Assembly (NCBI GenBank): GCA_949752745.1
Contig: OX457031.1
Span: 51,841,103 to 51,905,102, forward strand
Source of the DNA: Protula sp. h YS-2021
Taxonomy: Eukaryota; Annelida; Polychaeta; Sabellida; Serpulidae
Reading direction: 5' to 3'
DNA length: 64,000 bases
Part shown: one piece after another, positions 31,982 to 42,200 of the stretch
Layout: each line of letters opens with the position of its first letter
Position numbering within the stretch: position 1 is the first letter of the stretch
Translations under genes and position numbers: made by a program
Notes under the pieces: model-generated
The model's database searches: none
The model's input: the letters and a program-made list of their open reading frames with translations, nothing else
Told to the model about the DNA's origin: nothing

Positions 31982-32222
31982 GGCTTGAAGGGAATGTGGG
32001 ATGTTTTTCGAATGACGTAAGTCTTCTCATTCTCGCTTGCTGATTGGCTGGAGTTGGAGGGAAAACAGGATGGAGAGTAGAGGGACCATTCTATTCACTA
32101 GAAAAATTTCATTTCTATTTGCGTGATATTATTATCCAGAAGGGAACCCATATAAAAGTGGAGAACGCGAATTGCGCTTTTACTCGTAAAAGCGCGTTTT
32201 ACGAAAATAAAACGATAGTTTT
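31982..32222 (+). repeat. DIRS right inverted terminal repeat (copy 2)
   Basis: Inverted copy of the left ITR interior (for example cattctcgcttgctgattgg at 32029-32048), followed by a terminus unique to this side. The terminus contains a self-complementary stretch (gcgcttttactcgtaaaagc) near 32175 and ends near cgatagttt. The ICR predicts the end at about 32222. Confidence 0.88.
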
Positions 32223-32790
32223 CTTTAATGTAGTTGACATCCTGTGAAAAATCTCATCTGATATTTGAAGTATTTTCTATAAAGACTGATTTGTTAAACT
32301 AAGGCCTAAGAGTTTTATTAGTTAAAAAAAAAATAAAACAAAATAAATAAAACTGCAAGCTTCTGCCTCGGTGGCTTCTGAATCGCGGGTTACCGTCTCG
32401 TGGGTCTCTTTCTCGCGGGGCTCTGTCCTGTTACCTACGCCTACTTAGCCTCACACCATGTGTGAGTTGCTTCATTAAGCAACAATTCAAGTTAAAGTAA
32501 ACAATATGTAAAAAAAAAGTAAAACAGCGCATTCGGTGTTGCGTCTGCTCGAGAACTGTTAATTGTGTTGCCTGCGAATGGGAGTGAAAGTTGTGGTTGT
32601 GGCATGTTCTTTTTGAAGAAAATTAACAAAAAAAAAAAAAGACAAAACAAAAAAGAAAAACAGATAAAAACAACGGCAACATCAAGAACCTCATAACCTT
32701 ATCGCTCACCAGGAATGGAAACCATTACAGATCCATTCTAAAATAGACTAAAATTAGGACCGAAAATGTAGGAATTTCAGGAGCAAGCAA
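32223..32790. other. AT-rich stretch, no gene seen
   Basis: Poly-A tracts at about 32329-32348 and 32627-32660. No open frame of note. Confidence 0.5.
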
Positions 32791-32799
32791 TCAACCAAA

Positions 32800-33320
32800 A
32801 TCGAATCCCGGTCAGCTGCCCCCCCCCCCTGGTCAACTGCCCCCTGTCATCTGCCCCCCCCCAATTTTTTGCAACCCGGTCGACTGCCGCCCCCCCCCCC
32901 TCTTCAAAGTGGAGGAGTGGTCGCTTGCCCCCTTCATATACTATTTGTTCTTGGGTTCTTGGCTTACAAAGACACAATAAATAAAATTCTATTTATTTTA
33001 TTGAATGTATTGCACCTCGGTAAATTGCAATTCACCAATAGGAAACTAATTGCAATTAGAATTGCAAATAGTTTAAGGATCAGTCTCGCCTAAGATCAAT
33101 ATTGGTGAATAGATCAATGAAGATCAATTGTTTCATAGACGAAGTAGACGGGGACATCACAATTGCCTAATTTTTTGAAGAATTTTTTTTCCGCTAAAAA
33201 AGGAGGAGGACAGATAATGACGACGTCAAATTGCAGGGGGGGGGGGGGAGCAGTCGACCGGGTTGCAAAAAGGGGGGGGGGGCAGTTGACTGGTCGGGGG
33301 GCAGATGACCGTTTACCACC
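32800..33320. mobile_element. C/G-rich foldback (MITE-like) element, about 520 bp
   Basis: The left arm at 32800-32935 (gtcaactgccccctgtcatc and gcaacccggtcgactgccg) is mirrored at 33225-33315 (cagtcgaccgggttgcaaaa and gcagttgactggtcgggggg). The arms contain runs of 9-13 C or G. The centre is AT-rich with short aattgcaatt repeats. Confidence 0.75.
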
Positions 33321-33935
33321 AAAATCAGATGCAACGTCTAGGCAAACGCCGCAATATTTGCTGGGTGTGTTCAGTTTGAGAACTTCCAACTTCGCATGTC
33401 CTTTTTGGTTTAGTTTTTAGCTATAAATAGTCAAATTCTTTAATAAAGTAGGTTTTGTTTTATTTTAAGGATAGCGACTTTATTTTTGGTTCATTTTTTT
33501 CATTTTGTTTGTTGGTCTGGCTCTATTAGCCTATAGAATGGCACGCGTAGTTAGCAGCTTTGGGAACAAATTTATATTAGGTTGGAGACATCTTGTCTGT
33601 ATAACTAACTGTACAAGCAGGAAATCAACAGAACAAAAAGGTAGACTAGTAGAGCGAGGTTGTCTAAAAGGCGGCACGGGGTAGATTTCCGTACGAGGTC
33701 AAGGTTACTGCTCCTTCAAATGACACCCATATTCTGAAAGATAACGCTGCAGCGATTTCATCTGGCACTTCAGTTTACTTCTTCAATGAAAATCATCGCT
33801 TGCGTTTCCGGTGAGCGATAATGTGGTTGGGTTTTGATCAGTGTTACTTTTTGGCTTTGAATACGGGTTCTATGAAACATGTATGTATTTTATTGTATTG
33901 TATCAGTACACTGTGTTCCTGGGAGTGAATGGGAC
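33320..33935. other. Intergenic, nothing supported
   Basis: No domain-bearing frame and no repeat recognised beyond the flanking MITEs. Confidence 0.45.
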
Positions 33936-34577
33936 TTCCTAGTAAACGTTCCAATGTCGAACCAACGCCGATTTGAGGTTGCGACCAAATCACAACATTA
34001 ACTCTGGTTGTATTTTGGTTGTAGTTCGTCGCGACCCCAGATCAATGTTAATCCAACGTTTTGGACATAACATGGAGCAGAGGTTGTTAGGGTGTTGCTT
34101 TTTGATAGAAAACGAAAACGTTATATAAACGTTAGACCTAAAAATAGCCTCCTTGTGTTATCGCCCACCGAAATGTTTTTCCAGTTTTTCCCGCCTACTT
34201 TTGAAGCATATTCATGGAAATTGACTTCATACGCACCCTGCCTCACCGGATAACCCAAGGGTGGGGGAGGGGGGGGGGGGGTACCGTGACAGAGAGGTGA
34301 CCACACTATGACTGCAGCTGGCTAGACGGCAATTCTACATTAATATTTTTTTCCGATTTTCATACAATATCGCTTTCCCAACGTCATTCAACGTCAAGAG
34401 ATAGATGTTGATAGAATTCCTTCACGCAACGTTGATTACAGGGGGATAATCGACGTCTATCCAACGTCTGAAGGGAAACGGTGTTTCGACTCCCACAAAC
34501 AACCAAAACCATACGTTGATTCATTCTCAGGAGCGACGTCTATCCAACGTTGATGGAACGATGTTTACTGGGTTAAA
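33935..34577. mobile_element. MITE of the CCCAGTAAACATT family (copy b)
   Basis: It starts near cctagtaaacgttccaatgtcg and ends tgtttactgggtt. The body is full of aacgtc/gacgtt words and shares the central block (gacttcatacgcaccctgcc, then accgtgacagagaggtgacc) with copies at 51556-52172 and 61009-61462. Confidence 0.75.
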
Positions 34578-34579
34578 TT

Positions 34580-35369
34580 ACCGTTTTCATTTGAGGCTCG
34601 CCTTTTCCAATTTAAACCAACCACATTGCATTTGAGATCCGAAAAAATTGTGCAAATAAATCGCTGTTGATGCACCACAGTGTCTCATGTGTCGATTATA
34701 TTTGCCAACATCTGTCGTGACAAAAGACTTTGGACTCATGCTAAGATTTGATTGAAACATCAAGTAAGAACTACCACATGAAACGGTCTATTTTACAGGG
34801 CGTGCAAAACCGATGTGAGTCAGTATGAAATGTTACTGGAGAGAAAATGTTGACTTAACTTTTTCGTAACTGGTCAACAATACCTTTATATTGACTAAAA
34901 TAAGTTGTTTTGTTATGACCTAACAGCAATGTCTATGAACTTTTGCGACCAAGTCAAAAATTGAAAAATTATTGACCTGGGATCGCACAATCACATCACA
35001 GCATTTAACCAAGTTCTACAACAATTGGCAGCAATACAATATTATACAAAAATGTCCGAGTTGGGCAAAAATGCATCGACTGAATAAAAACCTGGAACTG
35101 ACGCTTTTTATGCCCTATTAAAGTGTCTTGGTGAGGGGTCGGTGGGATGCTATTGTTATCAGCAAAAAACGACTAGACACGCAGGAGAGTGTTCTGATTG
35201 AGTTGGTCGTAACAGGACAAGACTTAATCAACTGAATAATCCAACCCCCCTCTCCACTCCTTCCCCGCCCCCACCCAATCCAGTGACAGTAAAGAGAGCA
35301 TTTCCTGTGCAATGTAGAGCACAACCAAGTACATTTTCTCTCAAATGCCGCAGCAACAAAAAAACAAAA

Positions 35370-35403
<34 letters not shown>

Positions 35404-35890
35404 AAAGCAGAAGGGAAAAGGGCCTATTCCAGATTAATATTGAGAACTTCCCTAGCAGTTCTTTCACAGTGCAAAAAACTCTATCTGACAGAGCTGGCTG
35501 ACAACTGTCACATGTCATATGTAGGTACTTATGAAAAAAATCCAGTAAATAGTGTGTGATATTGATTGGAGTGACACACGCGTTTGTCTTAAGCAAGTTA
35601 GTTCTTGAATATGTAAGATTGTATAAAAAAACACACGGAGATAATAAGTGAAAAGTGCAGCAGCTGCCATGATGTGATTAACTGAAACGCTTATATATTT
35701 CCATAGGATTCAAGAAAGTATTATTCAAGAAAATACAGGAGAAAATATATTTGAGATCATGCTGAATTGATTAGTAATAGAAATAATCTGTGAAGTTAAT
35801 ATCGTGCAAGTGAACATTTAAGAGGAATGTTTTCTTGAAGATTAAGAACGCAGTGTTCGTTGTTGTGCGGAGAAATGTATAAAAACAGTC
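34580..35890. other. Intergenic, no gene recognised
   Basis: It contains one copy (about 34860-35045) of a dispersed repeat also seen near 52400 and 59670, and an A-tract of about 30 bases at 35371-35400. Antisense 'ORFs' over the A-tract are low-complexity artefacts. Confidence 0.5.
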
Positions 35891-35896
35891 AAAGAC

Positions 35897-35968
35897 GTTT
35901 ACATGCAAACATATGGCAAACAGGTGACAAACATATGGCAAACATGTGACAAACATATGGCAAACATA
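35897..35968. repeat. Tandem repeat of a 21-base unit
   Basis: Three to four copies of acatatggcaaacatgtgaca-like units. Confidence 0.85.
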
Positions 35969-35969
35969 C

Positions 35970-36997
35970 CCAGTTAACATTGGAACGTGGGCTCAACTTT
36001 GGATAGATGTCGCATTCGATGTATGATCAACGTCTGGTTTACTCGATTCCGGAAATTGAAACAACGTCTACATGCAGACGTGAGTTAGACGTCGGATATC
36101 ATTGCGACAGAGGAAGTAGAAGCTTATCCCTCTAAATTTTATAAATGTCGGTTGAGCATCGTTGTACAGACATGTGAAAATATTGTGTTATAGTCGCCAG
36201 CTAGAGAGTAATACACATAAAATGTCACGATGGCCCTACAGTCAACGCACCCCTCGTCCCTCCCCACACAGTCTACGAACCCCTCTCCCCTTCCCCCACG
36301 GTCAACGCACCTCTCTTCCCTCCCCCCCCCCCAAAAGTCAACACACCGCTCGTCCCTTCTCCCACAGTCAATGCACCCCTCGTCCCTTCCCCAACAGTCA
36401 ATGCACCCCTCGTCCCTTTTCCCACAATCAATGCACCCCTCGTCCCTTCCCCCACAGTCAATGCACCCCTCGTCCCTTCTTCCACAGTCAACACACCCTC
36501 TCCCCTTCCCGCACAGGCATCGCACCCCTCGTCCCTTCCCACACAGTCAATACACCCCTCGTCCCTTCCCCCACAGTCAACGCACCCCTCGTCTCGTCTC
36601 CCACAGTCAACGCCCCCGTCTCCCTTCCCCTCTCCCACCATCTTGTGTTAGCCAGTAATACGGGATATTATGAAGTCAATTTTCAAAAGCAAAAGACAAA
36701 AAACTCCGCTCTCCTGAACTCTCAAAATTTTTCATCCCTAGTTGGGTTTATTTTTGATTCAAGCTATCATGGCTTCCATTTCCGGTGAGCGTTAACATAA
36801 TGAGGTTGTTTAGATGGGGCCGGTACGACTATGTGAGGTCTCAACATTACTCTTGAGACGTTTATTAGATGTACGGAAAAATACGATTTTATTTGCAACC
36901 AAAAGTAGAAGTCAAAACAACGCTGCTTATCCAACGCCTATTCAACGTTGGTCGGATCAAATCGACGTCGGATCAGCGTTTGAATGTTTACTGGGCA
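35970..36997. mobile_element. MITE of the CCCAGTAAACATT family (copy c) interrupted by a minisatellite
   Basis: It begins ccagttaacattggaacgtgg and ends gaatgtttactgggcag. The inner part is replaced or expanded by the 30-base minisatellite at 36236-36640, making this copy about 400 bases longer than its relatives. Confidence 0.65.
36236..36640. repeat. Minisatellite, unit about 30 bases
   Basis: About 13 copies of cacccctcgtcccttccccc/acagtcaacg-type units. All frames across it are open on both strands only because the unit length is a multiple of three and stop-poor. Confidence 0.95.
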
Positions 36998-36999
36998 GT

Positions 37000-37775
37000 G
37001 CCTGCACACAAAAATGACGCTCGAAGCTAAAGCCTCCGGATATAGAGGGTGAAGCCAAACAAAAAAGTCTTTTATATTTTTTGTATAGTTACCTTAATTG
37101 TTCATACAAAAATCAAAACATGTTGGATTATATTTCTAAATAAAAGAAAATGAGTTGATTATCAAGCTAAACTTGAGGTAAAATAGGAAAAAAAAAATCT
37201 TTCGAAAAAAAGAGAATTGGTTTTGAAGCTATGTTTTCTACTCAGTGAAAGAAAGGGGTTATTTTTGGACACCGCAACACACCGCAGTTCAAAGTGGAAT
37301 TTTCACACCACCACTTTTTTAAAATGGAATTTTTAATTTCTTCCCTGTATCCCATTTTCGTAATCAAAAAAAAAAAAAAAAAAAAAAGCAAACACAGCAT
37401 GGACTCGATGTTATACCTTGTTTATATGATATTATTCATTTTAGTCGTATTTAATTATTGATATAATAAACAAGAGCTTCTCTAAGTGGCCTTGGAAAAG
37501 AGGCAGAGTGATAACAATGCTTGAGTACATTTTCTCTCGTTGAATAATGGGGAGGAACGTTGAGGGGAATGCGGGAGGCGGCTGGCGTGGGGTGGGGTGG
37601 GGAGAGATTAGGTAGGATGTGTGGATATAATTCCCTACTCCAGAATTTATTCTAAATAATGTGAAGATCAGCGATCGTTTTTTTTTCGGGGGGGGGGGGG
37701 GGAGGCAAAAGTTGTCGAGACTCATATACGAAAACAATACCTAGACTCATATGCGTAAGTTATATAGCCGCACCA
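37000..37775. other. Low-complexity intergenic DNA
   Basis: A-tracts (about 37367-37387) and a G-run of about 16 (37687-37702). No gene supported. Confidence 0.5.
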
Positions 37776-38065
37776 TCCAGCAGCTCCATAACCTAACCCG
37801 TAGGTTTTACTATCTGTTGGAGCGTCGAGGGAGTTGCTGGGGGGGGGGGGGGCTGACAAACAGCTCCATAACCTGCCCGGTGGTCATTACTATGGGGAGG
37901 AGCATCGAGGAAGATGCGGGGGGTTGGGTGGGACTGGCAGCAGCTCCGTAACCTGGCCCGTGAGTGTTGCTGTGGTTTGGAGCATCGACGGAGCTGCGGG
38001 GTGGGGGGGGGGGGGAGGCTGGGAGTGGCAGCAGCTCCGTAACCTGCCGCGTGGCTGTTATTGCG
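37775..38065. repeat. Minisatellite, unit about 85 bases, G-rich
   Basis: Four units starting cagctccataacctg/cagctccgtaacctg at about 37779, 37861, 37942 and 38032, each with a ggagcatcgagg-type segment and a variable G-run. Confidence 0.85.
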
Positions 38066-38089
38066 GGGTCAAATAGCGTGATGAGTAGG

Positions 38090-39280
38090 GCTGAGACAAT
38101 TCACCGATTATTCTACCCGGGACGATCGATTACCTATCGATGAATAAATTTCCATTGTCTCGTCGATTCTACCAGCTCTGCGTATATCAGTTCATATGAT
38201 GCGCTAATAATTAAATTAAATTAAATATTTAGATGGAAATTCGATAACATCAAAGCATGAAAGTAGGGCAGTTTTTATCGAAAGGCCAAGAATTAGGTGT
38301 CCGCGGACCACACTAAGACTTACACTTTAATTCAGCTTGAGTGTGAGAAACTGAACCGAGACCTTCAGACCGAATTCCGCATTTTTTTACCTGAATAATG
38401 CTTGGTGAAACAAAAAAGTAATTCCTTTTGTACTGAATTGATATTGAAAAAGAAATGACGTAATTATATAAGCACAAATTTCTACTTTCTACGCGGAAAA
38501 ACTATGATTAATTCAAGCTATTTGATGAAATATCAACTGGAATTTTTTCTGGTCTTGGAGGGGGGGGGGGGGTGGGGGTGGGGGTGTTTAACAAGTCATT
38601 TAAAAAAAGCATTTTTCTTATATGGAGTCAAAATCAAAATCATTGAACTAATTTTGTAATTATCTTAAATACAAGTTGGATGAAAACATTGATCAGTATC
38701 AGTAATAAGATCGGTCGTTCTTCTTCCTAAAGTTACACGGGTAAAGAAAATTGTTTTTAAAAGTATAAATTAATGACATGAAATGATGTTTTTTTAAAAC
38801 ATACGATTGAGGTCAAAACGATTAGCTAACTTTTTTTTCCACATATCTACAGTGCAACAATTGTCATAGAACCTCTTTCACTGAGTCGTAAATTGCTGTG
38901 TTGCTCCATTGCGCCAATTTCTAACGGACATAAAACCTTCACATTGAGGCAGGGACAAAGCGAAACGCACAATTCCTCATTTGCCTCATCTGTAATGTGT
39001 TTTCAGTCCGCTTTGGTCGAACAGAAAGACGCTTTTACAGCCAAGTGTCATAAAACTGCGTATTTGTATTTATGTGGTACAAAACCCTTCTCGGTGTACA
39101 CATGGTTAAACGGCATTGTATTTAAAAAAAAACTTGTAGATTTTAGCTTTACGCAAGGATACGCTTACAAATAAGGATACCCTTGGAAACCAGAGACCTA
39201 CACGATACGGATAGCCTTGGAAACTAACGAGAAACTGTTAACAAGAAAGCGCAAATACCAAGAAAAATCACTGTAAAATT
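38090..39280. other. Region upstream of the PRR5-like gene, no coding exon found
   Basis: It contains a tagggctgagacaattc start at about 38085-38105 that resembles the beginning of hAT-type MITEs, and a G-rich stretch at about 38560-38587 (G13T, GGGGGT repeats) that could form a G-quadruplex. The gene's promoter and 5' untranslated exon may lie here but no motif was decisive. Confidence 0.4.
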
Positions 39281-39284
39281 CAGG

Positions 39285-42200
39285 ATGAGGCGGGGCAGTT
39301 TAACGATAGAGAGTTTGCAGCGCTTGTTGCCAAGCGTGGCTAGGCGGATGTCGTCATCACGTGACCAGCTTGACATCACGGGGAAAAGCGGGGAATTCCT
39401 CTCCTCGTCACGGGACATCCCCCTGCTGCACGAAGGCTTCCACAAAAGCTCCAGCTGGAACAGGTACACCTCATCCCCTAGGTAACGCCACTCTTCTTTG
39501 TGATGGCGATGGGGGTTATCCCGTAAGTGCGTACCCAAGGAGTCTAGTGAGGCGGGGGTGGGAGAGGGTGGGGGGGGGGCGGGTAGAGGAAGGAGCTTTG
39601 AGTTCACTTACGGCATGCTGAATGGGTGACGCCATAACTCGTGAGTTACAACAGCAAATAAAAATTATGATTTCGGTTGACTGTGAAAATCTGTGAATTG
39701 TTTTGCGACATCAGTAATCAGTGATCTTCCAATCAAGGTATTACCCCGGCGCTGTACCGTGACCGCTATTCATCGTATCTATATAACATGGCTCTTGAAG
39801 CTATCTGACCCACACGGAGATACGCCTTCTTGAAGAGGTGCTCGATAAAAAGAGAGGAGGATGAAGTGAGTCCGGAAGTGCCCATAGAATTGATAAGCCC
39901 CTTTTTGAGAGGAGGCTGCGAATGACAAGTAGACATCATGTTTTCAGTACTGCAATTGTAGGAATGTTTATGCTATCGGGGAAGTAGGGGGTTTGCTGGA
40001 GCAGTGGCACACACCGCCGGGTGGATGTGGGGGGGGGGGGCAGGGAGGAGGGCAAGGGGCGAGAAATTACACGGTATCGCACCCACAGTTCCAAGAACGT
40101 TTAGGAGACACTCGTCGTGTGAACGTAGCAAACAAGTAAAGAAGTGCGATGTTCGATACCGACGTCATAGCAACGTCGTGTTTTGGTTGTTTATATAAGT
40201 TGAAATAATGTTCACATTCTGACGTGGGATAGAGGTCGATTATCCGACGCTTGCTCAACGTTACTGAAAGAAGAGGAATGAAAAGTGAAACGTCGATTTT
40301 CCAAATGACGTTGATTAGACGCCGAAGAAACTTACGTTTTGATTGTGACCAAAAGCATCATATAAACAAGTTGTTTATCTGATGTCTATTGAACGTTATT
40401 TCAAAGACACTTTGGTAATTCGTTCATCTACGACTTACAACTTACAACTAGGAATAATGTCATAGTTTGGTCCATCTGAAATCGCAAACCCCTATCAATG
40501 TTGGCATGACGTTGGAATGCTTACTGGGATCCGGAAGAAATCGATTCAAAAGATGTGTGCAACTAATTGTCTCTGCAAACAAAAACTTGGTTATCTTCTT
40601 TCATTAGTGCAAACTGGTACTACTCCTACTACTATTACTTCTACTTCTACTACTTCTAATACTACTACTACTTCTTCTAATGATAATATTAACATTAATA
40701 ATAAAATAATAATAATAATAAATAAAGCGATGATAATAAAATGCGAAGCACTGAAAATATGCATTTTGTCTTTTCAGCGTGCAAAGCGCCATTTTACACC
40801 TCTTTGACCAAAGATCAATGACAATATTAGAGAGAACTTTACTTTGTGAAAACATGAAGTAAGTTTTACATTCTAATTCTGTATCTCCAGGAATCCCCCA
40901 CCCCCATCCCTCCAACCCCGGGGATGGGGGTAGGACACAGGTTCAGCAGTATTATTATACGAAATGCAAAGGCCAAGATGATAGATTAAGATAGATTAAG
41001 AGTATAAGTGACTCTCTTATACACACTCTCAATAACAACAAAAATGTCACAAACCATTAGAACAAATTTCTTTTTATATCTTCTTCTTTCTTATTCTTTT
41101 TTGCTTTGCTTTTTTGTGACGGATTTTGTTAATTTACTGTCCAGCTGTACCAAAATCACAAGGTACCAAAATCATTCATGATTTTTTTAAAATTTAATTT
41201 AAATTAACAATTTAGAAACAGACTATAACCTCGTGTTCGATGAAGCATTGCTATAGTTTGCTGTGCTTGAAGATACTTAAAATGGTTACTTTTTTATTCT
41301 AGGTCATTATGTGAGACCGAGATTGGACCCTTCATCTACGAGCATTACAAGGTAACTGACTCATGTCCTTTGCACATTGTAAATGCTCTTGCCATACTGG
41401 GGCTGTATTCCCAAAAGTTAACTGTACACTTAACTGATCCCTTTTACTGCTCTGTTATCAACACGAACGTGCGAAAGTATAATAATAAATTGAGCCTATT
41501 TAACAAAAAAAAAACATCTAAAATGTTTGCGTGACACAACTAGATCGACCGATTTCCTCTCCTAGGAGTGCAGTTAACTGCACAGTTAACTTTTATGAAT
41601 ACCGGGGCTGGGGATTACCTTTCGATTGTATTTTTGACCGAGTTTTTAGTTAGGTAACTCCTGCAATAGTTGTGTCATACTGCGATCATTATTCGCCATA
41701 TAAATATCAAACGCAATTTTTTTTGAAGATTCTTTTTATTCCAATTAAATCAATTAAATTTGAATCTAAATAATCGTCGAAGTGGACCAAGTCCCTATCA
41801 GGCATTTCCGACAGGACAATTCAAGAATGAAGACAATTCCTGTGTGATGACAATTTCCCAGTGAGGACAATTATCGCGTGTGGACAATTCCCGAGTGAGG
41901 ACAATTCCCGAGTGAGGACAGTCCCTGTGTGTGAGGAAAATTTCCAAGTAAAGACAATTCCCGAGTGAGGACAGTTCCTCTGTGAGAGCAATTCCCAAGT
42001 GAAGACAATTCCCGAGTAAGGACAATTCCAGGGTAAGGACAGTTCCTGTGGGAGGACAGTTCCCAAGTGAAGACATTTCCCGAATGAGAACAATTCCCGA
42101 GTGAGTGTAATTCCTGAGTGAGTGCAATTCCCGTGTGAGGATAGTTCCCAAGTGAGAACAGTTCCAAATTGAGGATAATTCCCGAATGAGTACAATTCCC

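Larger units (their letters stand above)
24187..32222 (+). mobile_element. DIRS-type retrotransposon, nearly complete, about 8.0 kb (copy 2)
   Basis: Order: left ITR (24187-24405), 5' leader, Gag (25365-27586, one frameshift), RT/RNase H/MT-like (27405-29612), tyrosine recombinase (to 30670), basic tail (30686-30775), 3' region, internal complementary region (31815-31921), right ITR (about 31982-32222). The ITR interiors are inverted copies. The internal complementary region matches both extreme ends, as expected of DIRS elements that integrate from a circle. Damage seen: a one-base frameshift in Gag and a changed RT active site. Otherwise frames are open for kilobases, so the insertion is recent compared with copy 1. 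Confidence 0.93.

Noticed and set aside
35228..35596. Antisense frame with a Phe run and sense frame with a Lys run
   Set aside because: A 30-base A-tract translated in both directions; no domain on either side.
36139..36788. Open frames of 122-208 codons on both strands
   Set aside because: They lie on a 30-base minisatellite; the unit length is a multiple of three and stop-poor, so the frames are artefacts.
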